From the NCBI GenBank assembly GCA_022822125.1, contig JAJECF010000215.1, positions 1 through 6,098 on the forward strand: DNA of 6,098 nt. Direction: 5' to 3'. Below the pieces are notes generated by a model. The model worked only from the letters and a program-made list of their open reading frames with translations. It was not told the origin of the DNA and ran no database searches. Positions 1 through 6,098 of the stretch are shown piece by piece; position 1 is the first letter of the stretch; every line of letters begins with the position of its first letter. Source of the stretch: Alphaproteobacteria bacterium. GTDB lineage: Bacteria; Pseudomonadota; Alphaproteobacteria; Bin95. Position numbers and translations under genes: made by a program.

Positions 1-77
1 AGCACGATGAGGCGCTCGGCCCGGGTCGTCGGCCGTCTCGACGGCGTGCCGGCAATGTGTCCTTGCGTTCGTGTCAT
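1..77 (-). CDS. Partial N-terminus of an unidentified small divergent protein
   Basis: An open frame enters the window from the left edge on the minus strand; only about 26 residues are visible. Starting at the ATG at 77-75 it reads MTRTQGHIAGTPSRRPTTRA and continues ERLIVL to the edge. The start is chosen because GGAGG (plus-strand CCTCC at 86-90) lies 8 bases upstream, an ideal spacing. An in-frame ATG at 83-81 is only 2 bases from that Shine-Dalgarno and is less likely. The visible part is basic and Ser/Thr/Pro-rich, then turns into a short hydrophobic stretch (LIVL) that could be a beta strand. Many small ribbon-helix-helix DNA-binding proteins have such an N-terminal arm before the strand, but that identity is only a guess. 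The gene diverges from the coupling-protein gene, so the two probably share a control region. I do not recognise the family. Confidence 0.45.
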   Translation of the reverse strand, partial: MTRTQGHIAGTPSRRPTTRAERLIV

Positions 78-85
78 GTTCATGG

Positions 86-90
86 CCTCC
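86..90 (-). promoter_or_regulatory. Shine-Dalgarno for the divergent minus-strand gene
   Basis: Read on the minus strand this is GGAGG, 8 bases before the ATG at 77 and 2 bases before the ATG at 83. The spacing favours the inner ATG. It is the main support for calling a gene at the left edge. Confidence 0.5.
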
Positions 91-252
91 GATCATACCG
101 TCCCGGCGGTGAAAGGGAATCCTCCGGCCCCGCCGTCTTCGTCCCGCCCCCCGCCGGCCTCCGGCTCCGGGCGGCGCTGCGCCGGGCGTGTGGCGTCGAG
201 GGAAGGCGCGGCGCCCGCCTGATCGTCGGTGCATTTGCCGCCATTGCCCATG
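91..252. promoter_or_regulatory. Divergent intergenic control region, candidate oriT
   Basis: This stretch separates the minus-strand gene from the coupling-protein gene and has no convincing coding frame of its own. It contains several short symmetric elements: ACCG-N6-CGGT at 97-110, CGGCGC-T-GCGCCG at 172-184 and GGCGC-G-GCGCC at 205-215. CTCCGG occurs at 122-127, 159-164 and 165-170, and GGCCTCCG at 84-91 and 156-163. On the minus strand TATGAT (plus 92-97) resembles a -10 box but has no good -35 partner at normal spacing and lies almost against the Shine-Dalgarno. Divergent promoters are expected here, and operator sites for an RHH protein or a transfer origin would fit. In such GC-rich DNA short palindromes arise often by chance, and no known nic-site sequence was recognised. 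Confidence 0.35.
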
Positions 253-258
253 AAGGAG
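253..258 (+). promoter_or_regulatory. Shine-Dalgarno that fixes the GTG start of the coupling protein
   Basis: AAGGAG lies 7 bases before the GTG at 266-268. This near-consensus site decides the start: no upstream ATG in that frame is needed, and the protein then begins just before its first membrane segment, as expected for TraD/TrwB proteins. Confidence 0.75.
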
Positions 259-265
259 CGGAACC

Positions 266-2395
266 GTGATCCGCGGCATCGGCGGCAGCACGCTGCGGGG
301 CGGGCAGACGGTCTTCCACGGCATCCGCATGTGGGGCCAGCTGTTCCGGGCTGCGATGCTGTTCGCCGCCTTCACCACCGTGGCGGTGCCGGCCTGGACG
401 CTGTGGCACCGCACCACGGGCGCGGAATGGTACGCCGCCGGCATGGTGACGCTGGCGGAGACCAAGCTCGCGCTCGGCTACGCGCCGGACTCGGGCCAGG
501 AGATCCGTTTCCCAGACGGCACGGTGCGCGTGCTCGCCATCCGCGACATCGCCATGTCCGCGCCGGCGCTGGCGGCGCGCGAGCGGATCAGGGCGGACCT
601 GTTCGCCAGCGCCTGGATGGGCTTCAAGGCGGGCGGCGGGCTGATCGCGCTCTTCCTCGCCATCTTCTGGTATCGCGGCGCGCAGCTCGGCCGCCAGAAA
701 CGCATCCGGGGCGCGGAGCTCGTCACCGCCGCCGAGCTGCACCGCCGGGTGCGGCCATTCCATCTCCGCCTTCTCGACCGCGCGCCGGGCTCAGGACGGG
801 TGCGGCCCTACTCGATCGCGGGCATTCCGTATCCCGAGAGGACCGAGACCCAGCACACGATCGTCTCGGGCACCACGGGCTCGGGCAAGACGGTATTGAT
901 CTCCGACCTTGTGGCCCAGATCCGCGCCCGGGGCGAGCGCTGCGTGATCTACGACAAGATGGGCAGCTATACCGCGACCTTCTTCGACCCGGGCCGCGAC
1001 GTGCTGATGAACCCGCTCGATGCCCGCGCGCCGCGCTGGTCGCCTTTCCTGGAAGCCCGCAATCCCCGCGACTTCGACATGATGGCAGCGGCGCTCATTC
1101 CCCAGCAGAAGGACACGGTCGATCCCTTCTGGGTGACGGCGGCAAGGCAGCTCTTCGCCAACGGCGCCGGGGTCTTGCGGGAGAAGGGGGTGACGGACAA
1201 CAAGGTCCTGGTCGACCACCTGTTGAAGACCGACCTCACGGCGCTCGCCCAGGCGATGGAGGGCACGGTCGCGCAGTCGATCGTGGATCCCGAGAACCCG
1301 AAGACCGCGCTCTCGGTGCGCGCCATGCTGACCGCCAATCTCGCCGCGTTCGAGTTCCTGCCCGACGAGGGCGCGCCCTTCTCGATCCGGGAGTGGATCG
1401 GTGAGGAGGATCGGGACGGGTTCCTGTTCCTCACCTCGCGCGGCGACCAGCATGCGAGCCTGCGCGGGCTGATCTCGACCTGGCTGGAGATCGCGGTGAA
1501 CGCCATGCTGTCGCTGGCGCAGAGTGACGGCAGGCGCATCTGGGTCATCCTCGACGAGCTGCCGACCCTCCACCAGGTGCCGAGCCTCCAGCCCGGCCTT
1601 GCCGAGAGCCGCCAGTTCGGCGGCTGCTTCGTGCTGGGCGTCCAGGTCGCCTCGGCGCTGCGCGACCTCTATGGGCGGAACGGCGCCGAGACCATATCGG
1701 GCCTCTGCGGCACCCGCGCGGTGCTGGCGGCGCCCGACCGGGACACGGCGCAATGGTCGGCGGACAGTCTGGGCAGGAGCGAGGTCGAGGAGGTCGCCGA
1801 GGGCTTCTCCTACGGCGCCAACACCATCCGCGACGGGGTCAGCCTGACGCCGCGCCGCGAGTTGCGCGCCCTGGCGCTGCCCTCGGAGATCATGCGGCTT
1901 GCCAATCTGGAGGGCTATCTGAAGTTCCCCGGCCCCTTCCCGGTCGCCTCGATCCGCCTGAAATATGTCACGCGCCCCACCGCCGCCGAGCGTTTCGTAG
2001 CGCGTGAGGGCGTCGCGGAGCCGTCTCCGGCATCTCGGGCCGCGGACGAAGCCGGCAAACCGCCTGCATCGGTTCGGTCCGATGACGAGGGGCTGGCCCT
2101 GCCGGAGTGGCTGGCGCTGCCGCCGGGACCGGACGATCCCTGCCCCGGCGGCAGGTCGAACGGGAGCGGCAAGACCCGGCGGCAAGCTCGGAAACGGAAG
2201 GACGACGCCCGCCCGGAACGGCCGTCGGACATGGCGCCGAAGCCCGCGCCTCCGCAGGACGAGGCGACAGGCTCTTCTGCGTCCGGCGACGGTCCGGCGA
2301 CGGAAGACGGCGATATCGAGGACCGGCGCACTGACGCCGCCGGCGATGGCGCGCCGCCTGCGGAGGAAGCCCCCGCAATGCCCGGGTGGTATTGA
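266..2395 (+). CDS. traD: TraD/TrwB-family type IV coupling protein (conjugative DNA-transfer ATPase)
   Basis: This 709-residue inner-membrane ATPase would recruit the relaxosome and drive the DNA strand to the type IV secretion channel. Two hydrophobic segments (about 26-47 and 116-136) flank a presumed periplasmic loop, the usual coupling-protein topology. The cytosolic motor follows: Walker A GTTGSGKT at 202-209, the YDKMGSY strand at 229-235, Walker B VILDELP at 427-433 with D430/E431, and the downstream motif LGVQVASALRDLYG at 457-470 containing Q460. The order and spacing match the TrwB/TraD AAA domain. Residues from about 575 to 709 form a Pro/Ala/Gly/Asp/Glu-rich, probably disordered tail with a basic patch (KTRRQARKRK, 636-645). 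Such tails in TraD-type proteins can contact the relaxosome; that role is inferred here. Translation starts at GTG 266 behind a strong Shine-Dalgarno. The stop lies 4 bases before the relaxase start, implying one operon and probable translational coupling. Confidence 0.93.
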   Translation: MIRGIGGSTLRGGQTVFHGIRMWGQLFRAAMLFAAFTTVAVPAWTLWHRTTGAEWYAAGMVTLAETKLALGYAPDSGQEIRFPDGTVRVLAIRDIAMSAPALAARERIRADLFASAWMGFKAGGGLIALFLAIFWYRGAQLGRQKRIRGAELVTAAELHRRVRPFHLRLLDRAPGSGRVRPYSIAGIPYPERTETQHTIVSGTTGSGKTVLISDLVAQIRARGERCVIYDKMGSYTATFFDPGRDVLMNPLDARAPRWSPFLEARNPRDFDMMAAALIPQQKDTVDPFWVTAARQLFANGAGVLREKGVTDNKVLVDHLLKTDLTALAQAMEGTVAQSIVDPENPKTALSVRAMLTANLAAFEFLPDEGAPFSIREWIGEEDRDGFLFLTSRGDQHASLRGLISTWLEIAVNAMLSLAQSDGRRIWVILDELPTLHQVPSLQPGLAESRQFGGCFVLGVQVASALRDLYGRNGAETISGLCGTRAVLAAPDRDTAQWSADSLGRSEVEEVAEGFSYGANTIRDGVSLTPRRELRALALPSEIMRLANLEGYLKFPGPFPVASIRLKYVTRPTAAERFVAREGVAEPSPASRAADEAGKPPASVRSDDEGLALPEWLALPPGPDDPCPGGRSNGSGKTRRQARKRKDDARPERPSDMAPKPAPPQDEATGSSASGDGPATEDGDIEDRRTDAAGDGAPPAEEAPAMPGWY

Positions 2396-2399
2396 GCCC

Positions 2400-5300
2400 A
2401 TGCTGTCGATCGGCGCTCTGGCGTCGTCCGCCCAGGGCGCCTCCTATTACGAGCGCGACGGTTACTATGCGAAGGACGATCCCGAGCACCGGCAGGCGAG
2501 TTCCTGGGCCGGCAAGGGCGCGGAGGAGCTCGGGCTGAAGGGGCCGGTCGATCCGGGCGCCTTCCGCGCGGTGCTCGAAGGCAGGGTGCCGGACGGCTCG
2601 GGACGGCGGCTCGGCCGGCGCGGCAGGGACGGCGAGATCCTGCACCGCCCCGGCCGCGACCTTACATTCAGCGCGCCCAAGTCGGTCTCTCTCGCCGCGC
2701 TGGTCGGCGGCGACAAGCGCATCGTGGAGGCGCATGACCGCGCCGTCGCGGCGACACTCGCCTGGGTCGAGAAGAATGCCGCCGAGACCCGCATGAGGGA
2801 TCCGGCTACAGGGCGGATAACCCGCGCGGACCGGCAGAAGATCGTTGCCGCAACCTTCCGTCACGACACCTCGCGCAATCTCGATCCGCAGCTGCATACC
2901 CACGCGGTTGTCGCCAACATGGTGCGGGGCGTGGACGGCAGGTGGCGCACGATGGCCAATGAAGGCCTTTACGAGAAGCAGAAGCTGGTCGGCATGGTCT
3001 ACCGCAGCGAGCTTGCGGCCGACCTGATGAGGCTCGGTTACGATATCGAGAAGAGCCATGCCGACGGGCGCTTCGAGATTGCGGGCGTGCCGAGGGAGGC
3101 GGTGGCGGCCTTCTCCTCCCGCCGCGCCGAGATCGAGGCGGCGATGGCGGAGCGCGGCCTGGGGGCCTCGGCGGACAATCCGCGCCTTGCCGAGCGGGCG
3201 GCGCTGATGACGCGGGCGGCCAAGCGCGATATCGACCGCGGCGCCCTGCGCGAGGTCTGGGCGAAGCAGGCTGGCGATCTCGGCCTCGATGCGAAGGCGC
3301 TGGTCGCAGAGGCCGTGGAGCGTTCCGCCTCGCCGGCCCGACAGGCGACCCGGGATCCCTCGATCGGACAGGACGGGAAGCGGGAACCGGTGACGGCACC
3401 GGGTGCGGCGCCGGAGCGGGCCGGCGGTTCGGGCCGGACTGCCGGAGACAGGCAGCAGCGGGAACTGCCCTTCGACGAGCCGGGACAGGACGGGCAAGCG
3501 CCCGGGCGCGAGACGGAGCCTCCGCCGCCTCAGGCAATGGAGGCGGTCGGCTGGGCGCTGGCTCATGTCTCGGAGCGCGCGGCGGTGTTCACGCGCCCGG
3601 ACCTTTACGCCGCCATGCTCGCCAAGGGGCCGGGCGGCGTCATCATATCCGAGGCCGAGCGCGCCGTGGCGGCTCTGGAGAAGGCCGGAGAGCTGCACGC
3701 CGTAAGCCTGCCCGGCGCGGAGGACGCGCTCACGACCGAGCGCACGGTCGGCGAGGAACGCGAGGCGATCGCCCAGATGCGGCTCGGGCAGGACCGGGGC
3801 CGCGCGCTCATGCGCGGCTGGCAGGTGCAGGGCCGGCTCGGCAAGGGGCCGCTGACCGAAGGGCAGAAGCAGGCGGTGAAGCTGATCCTGTCGGCGAAGG
3901 ACCGGGTGGTCGGCGTCCAGGGCTATGCCGGCACGGGCAAGACCACCATGCTGAACCGCGCAAGGGCGCTCGCGGAGAAGAAGGGCTGGCGCATGGCGGG
4001 CCTGGCGCCCTCGGCCTCGGCCGCAGAGACGCTGGCCTCGGAGGCCGGCATCGGCAGCGAGACCCTGCAGCGCTTCCTCGCCCGCAATGCCGGCGTCGCC
4101 GAGGGCCGGCTCACGAAGAGGGGCGCGAAGGAGATGCGCGCCGCCTTCGCGAAGACGATCCTGGTGGTCGACGAGGGCTCGCTCGCCTCCACCGTCCAGG
4201 CCCGCGACCTGCTGCGCATCGCCAACGAGCTGCGCATTCCCCGCGTCGTGCTGGTGGGCGATGCGAAGCAGCTCGACGCCGTCGATGCCGGCAAGCCCTT
4301 CGCCCAGTTCCAGCAGGCCGGCATGAAGACCGCGGTGATGGACGAGATCCTGCGCCAGCGCGATCCGGCCCTGAAGGAGGCCGTCGAGGCGAGCCTCAGG
4401 GGCGATATCCGGCGCGCCTTCGGCAGGCTTGCAGGCAATGTCGCCCAGGCGAAGTCCCGCAATATCGCGGGCGCCGTCGCCGCGCGCTGGCTCGCCCTCC
4501 CGGAAGAGGCCCGCGCGAACACCGGGATCATGGCGCCCTCGCACAAGCTCCGCCGGGCGATCAACGACCATATCCGCGAGCGCCTTGCCCGCGAGGGCCG
4601 CATCCACGGGCCCGCAATGGAGTCCAGGCGCCTGGTCTCGAAGGGCTACTCCAATGCCGAGAAGGCGCTCGCCGGCAACTACGGGATCGGCGACGTGGTC
4701 GCCTTCCACCGGCCCTACAGGCGGATCGGCGTCGAAAAGGGCCAGGAACGCCGCGTCATGGGCGTTGATTACGGGCGCCGCGAAGTGCTGCTGGACGACG
4801 GCGCGGGCGCGACGGTCGCCTGGAAGCCGGAGGAGATCGGCGGGCGCCGGGGCGGCAGCGAGGTCTACCGCCGCGAGGAGATCGAGCTCCGGGCCGGCGA
4901 CCGCATCCGCTGGACCCGCAACGACGCCGGCCTCGGCCTCGTCAACAGCCGGACGGCGGAGGTGCTGAAGGTCGCGGACGGGCGGGTCACCTTCCGCCTG
5001 GAGGACGGCAAGACGCTGGAGCTGGGCAGGAACGACCCGCAGCTGCGCCATCTCGACCATGCCTGGGCCTCGACCGTGCATGCCTTCCAGGGGCGCACGG
5101 TCGACAACGTGATCGCCGCGATGGAGGCGCGGCACCCGCATCTGACGACGCAGAAGAGCTTCTATGTCGAGATCAGCCGGGCGCGCGACCGGGCCGAGCT
5201 GGTGACCGACGACGCGGCCGATCTGAAAGCCCAGCTCGAGGCCGCCACCGGCGAGCGCATCGCGGCTCTCGAAGCCATCGGCGAGATGAAGCGCGAGGCG

Positions 5301-5468
5301 CCGGACAGGGCCGCGGACGCGGCCCGGAGCGTGGAGCGGCCGGCGGATCGCGGGTTGGGTTCGGAGACGGCGAAGGATCGCGAGACCGCAAGCACGCCGT
5401 CGAGGACGCCCGCGAAGGAGCCGGAGGCGCCGGTCCGCGAGCGCGGCGGCATGGACCTTGGATTGTGA
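2400..5468 (+). CDS. mobF: MobF (TrwC/TraI-like) conjugative relaxase-helicase
   Basis: This 1022-residue protein would nick one strand at oriT, stay covalently bound to the 5' end and unwind the DNA for transfer. The relaxase domain (about 1-300) starts MLSIGALASS, typical of the family, and carries tyrosine pairs Y16/Y17 and Y22/Y23, corresponding by motif to TrwC Y18 and Y26. It also has D87 in GRDLTFSAPKSVSL and the metal-binding triad H155, H166, H168 in HDTSRNLDPQLHTHA. A Pro/Gly-rich linker (about 310-378) leads to a superfamily 1 helicase: Walker A GYAGTGKTT at 508-516, Walker B ILVVDEGS at 587-594, VLVGDAKQLDAVDAG at 617-631, STVHAFQGRT at 891-900 and YVEISRARDRAEL at 922-934. The last 55 or so residues look disordered. 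Length is close to that of TrwC. The frame is open upstream to about 2004 inside the coupling gene, but ATG 2400 is chosen because the conserved N-terminus begins there. Its start sits 4 bases after the preceding stop; GGTGG at 2385-2389 is a modest ribosome site. Confidence 0.95.
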   Translation: MLSIGALASSAQGASYYERDGYYAKDDPEHRQASSWAGKGAEELGLKGPVDPGAFRAVLEGRVPDGSGRRLGRRGRDGEILHRPGRDLTFSAPKSVSLAALVGGDKRIVEAHDRAVAATLAWVEKNAAETRMRDPATGRITRADRQKIVAATFRHDTSRNLDPQLHTHAVVANMVRGVDGRWRTMANEGLYEKQKLVGMVYRSELAADLMRLGYDIEKSHADGRFEIAGVPREAVAAFSSRRAEIEAAMAERGLGASADNPRLAERAALMTRAAKRDIDRGALREVWAKQAGDLGLDAKALVAEAVERSASPARQATRDPSIGQDGKREPVTAPGAAPERAGGSGRTAGDRQQRELPFDEPGQDGQAPGRETEPPPPQAMEAVGWALAHVSERAAVFTRPDLYAAMLAKGPGGVIISEAERAVAALEKAGELHAVSLPGAEDALTTERTVGEEREAIAQMRLGQDRGRALMRGWQVQGRLGKGPLTEGQKQAVKLILSAKDRVVGVQGYAGTGKTTMLNRARALAEKKGWRMAGLAPSASAAETLASEAGIGSETLQRFLARNAGVAEGRLTKRGAKEMRAAFAKTILVVDEGSLASTVQARDLLRIANELRIPRVVLVGDAKQLDAVDAGKPFAQFQQAGMKTAVMDEILRQRDPALKEAVEASLRGDIRRAFGRLAGNVAQAKSRNIAGAVAARWLALPEEARANTGIMAPSHKLRRAINDHIRERLAREGRIHGPAMESRRLVSKGYSNAEKALAGNYGIGDVVAFHRPYRRIGVEKGQERRVMGVDYGRREVLLDDGAGATVAWKPEEIGGRRGGSEVYRREEIELRAGDRIRWTRNDAGLGLVNSRTAEVLKVADGRVTFRLEDGKTLELGRNDPQLRHLDHAWASTVHAFQGRTVDNVIAAMEARHPHLTTQKSFYVEISRARDRAELVTDDAADLKAQLEAATGERIAALEAIGEMKREAPDRAADAARSVERPADRGLGSETAKDRETASTPSRTPAKEPEAPVRERGGMDLGL

Positions 5469-5518
5469 CGGTAACGGCGGGCCGGAACGACACGACTGGA
5501 CCATCGCCGGGGTCTGCC

Positions 5519-5523
5519 GGAGG
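5519..5523 (+). promoter_or_regulatory. Shine-Dalgarno of the ribbon-helix-helix gene
   Basis: GGAGG followed by 8 bases (cgaaaaag) and ATG at 5532. It fixes that start and suggests efficient, independent translation initiation rather than coupling to the relaxase. Confidence 0.75.
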
Positions 5524-5531
5524 CGAAAAAG

Positions 5532-5915
5532 ATGAGCGAAGACGACCGCAACGAAGCCGCCACGGGCGAGAATGCGGTCGACAAGGCGGGCGATGTCCGC
5601 AAGACACGGGGCATCCGCTTCTCGGACTCCGAGTGGGAAGAGGTCAAGCGTGCCGCCCTGGCCGACGACAAGCCGGCCGCCGAGTTCGTCCGTGAGCGCA
5701 TCCTCGCGCTCGCGCGGGCGCCGAAGGGCGCTGAACCGGTCCCGGTTGCGGATGCGCTGACGCCGCTGATCGAGCGGATGTTCCGCTACACCTGGTTTCT
5801 GGCGACCGAAAGGCGCGACGCGATGGTCCGCGAAGGACGCGGGGACGAGCTCGACAGGCTGGTCGCCGAGGCCCGGGCGTTCCAGGACAGGCTCCGCCGG
5901 GACGCCGCCGACTGA
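5532..5915 (+). CDS. Ribbon-helix-helix protein, probable relaxosome accessory factor / regulator
   Basis: This is a 127-residue cytosolic protein. Residues 1-22 form an acidic, flexible N-terminus. Residues 23-61 look like a ribbon-helix-helix DNA-binding core: a strand KTRGIRFS (24-31), a helix SEWEEVKRAALADD (33-46), a turn at K47-P48, then helix AAEFVRERILALA (49-61). After a Pro-containing linker, a long helical part follows (about 74-98 and 104-124, including ERMFRYTWFLATERRDAM) that may form a second domain or bind a partner. RHH proteins beside MobF relaxases, such as R388 TrwA, bind oriT, stimulate nicking and repress their own operon; assigning that role here rests on fold and position only. 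It lies 63 bases after the relaxase on the same strand and is probably cotranscribed. An alternative is an antitoxin-like role, because a zeta-toxin-like fragment follows directly. The RHH call is fairly secure; the function is inferred. Confidence 0.8.
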   Translation: MSEDDRNEAATGENAVDKAGDVRKTRGIRFSDSEWEEVKRAALADDKPAAEFVRERILALARAPKGAEPVPVADALTPLIERMFRYTWFLATERRDAMVREGRGDELDRLVAEARAFQDRLRRDAAD

Positions 5916-5917
5916 GC

Positions 5918-6098
5918 CGGACGGGCGCCGGCCACGATCCGCGCGGTGAGCGCGCGCACGCGCGGCGGCGGTTCGTGCGCTCGCACGCCAATCTTCCGGC
6001 GGCGATTGCCCTTACGGACGAGGCCCTGCTCTATGACAACACCGATCCCGACCGGCCGCACCGGGAGGTTGCGATCCTCAAGGACGGAGCCTGGCGAG
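5918..6098 (+). pseudogene. N-terminally truncated zeta-toxin-like remnant (runs off the right edge)
   Basis: Immediately after the RHH stop, the frame starting at 5918 reads RTGAGHDPRGERAHARRRF, then VRSHANLPAAIALTDEALL, then YDNTDPDRPHREVAILKDG and on to the edge. This resembles the C-terminal third of zeta-toxin/UDP-N-acetylglucosamine kinase-like proteins, where a GGHDVP-type segment, an R-x-R-F/Y helix, S-x-x-x-L-x-x-A and an aspartate before a YDN motif occur in this order. The N-terminal part with the Walker A phosphate-binding loop is missing: upstream the same frame crosses the RHH gene, carries a stop at 5732-5734 and shows no zeta-like sequence. No ATG precedes the similarity; the only in-frame GTG (5975) lies inside it. 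The segment after GHD appears about two residues longer than usual and lacks the VP. I infer a decayed or deleted gene. The match is from memory of the family, and the end lies outside the window. Confidence 0.6.

Noticed and set aside
7..269. Short plus-strand frames of 70-71 codons before the coupling protein
   Set aside because: They overlap each other and the divergent gene start, have Pro/Arg/Ser-rich composition and no recognisable protein features.
80..763. A 227-codon minus-strand frame spanning the intergenic region and the coupling-protein N-terminus
   Set aside because: It lies opposite the real gene for most of its length, has biased composition and no motif; the minus-strand gene at the edge uses a different frame.
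229..1404. A 391-codon plus-strand frame overlapping the start of the coupling protein
   Set aside because: It is an out-of-frame reading of the coupling-protein gene, rich in Arg/Gly/His/Ala, with no recognisable domain.
2155..2178. SNGSGKT in the coupling-protein tail as a second nucleotide-binding loop
   Set aside because: It lacks the first glycine of GxxxxGK[ST] and a preceding hydrophobic strand, and sits in disordered sequence.
2004..2399. Extension of the relaxase frame 132 codons upstream to an ATG at 2004
   Set aside because: It overlaps the coupling-protein tail, encodes low-complexity Arg-rich sequence, and the conserved MobF N-terminus begins exactly at ATG 2400.
1968..5504. 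A very long open frame (about 1178 codons) on the minus strand opposite the relaxase gene, and another (536 codons) opposite the coupling protein at 791-2401
   Set aside because: Both have Arg/Ala/Gly/Leu-rich composition without motifs and lie opposite genes with clear conserved domains. GC-rich codon use removes stops from antisense frames, so they are shadows.
5469..5531. The 63-base gap between relaxase and RHH genes as oriT
   Set aside because: Only a Shine-Dalgarno and scattered CCGG/CGG words are visible; no convincing inverted repeat or recognisable nic sequence was found.
5939..5965. The GC-only inverted repeat as a transcription terminator
   Set aside because: The stem is not followed by a run of T residues and it lies inside zeta-like coding sequence.
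1..6098. CRISPR arrays, tRNA or rRNA genes, insertion-sequence ends
   Set aside because: No regularly spaced repeats, tRNA-like cloverleaf, rRNA segment, transposase frame or terminal inverted repeat pair was seen.

Overview
This GC-rich window (roughly two-thirds or more G+C by eye, with strong G/C preference at third codon positions) carries the DNA-processing half of a conjugation system. The protein sequences look like those of high-GC Alphaproteobacteria (sphingomonad, rhodospirillal, rhodobacteral or rhizobial types). This is a judgement from protein style; no marker gene in the window fixes the taxon. The setting is most likely a plasmid or an integrated conjugative or mobilizable element.

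Layout from left to right: (1) Positions 1-77 hold the start of a divergent gene on the minus strand, cut by the window edge and recognised from a well-placed Shine-Dalgarno. (2) Positions 78-265 are a divergent intergenic region with short inverted and direct repeats; promoters must lie here and it is a candidate oriT. (3) Positions 266-2395 encode a TraD/TrwB-type coupling ATPase with two N-terminal membrane segments, a full AAA/RecA-like motor and a disordered tail. (4) Positions 2400-5468, only four bases downstream, encode a TrwC/TraI-like MobF relaxase-helicase whose active-site tyrosines, histidine triad and superfamily 1 helicase motifs are all present. (5) Positions 5532-5915 encode a 127-residue ribbon-helix-helix protein with a strong Shine-Dalgarno, probably a relaxosome accessory protein and autoregulator (TrwA-like role) or possibly an antitoxin. 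(6) From about 5918 to the right edge there is a frame resembling the C-terminal third of a zeta-toxin family protein. No N-terminal kinase part and no start codon precede it, so it reads as a truncated remnant.

Together, the RHH protein and relaxase would bind and nick oriT, the relaxase would stay covalently attached to the 5' end and unwind the strand, and the coupling protein would hand the complex to a type IV secretion channel. No channel (Mpf/VirB) gene is visible here. The gene order, coupling protein then relaxase then RHH, differs from oriT-trwA-trwB-trwC of R388. I see no wholly undescribed system. The most unusual points are the decapitated zeta-like frame directly behind the RHH gene and the divergent small gene with the candidate control region.
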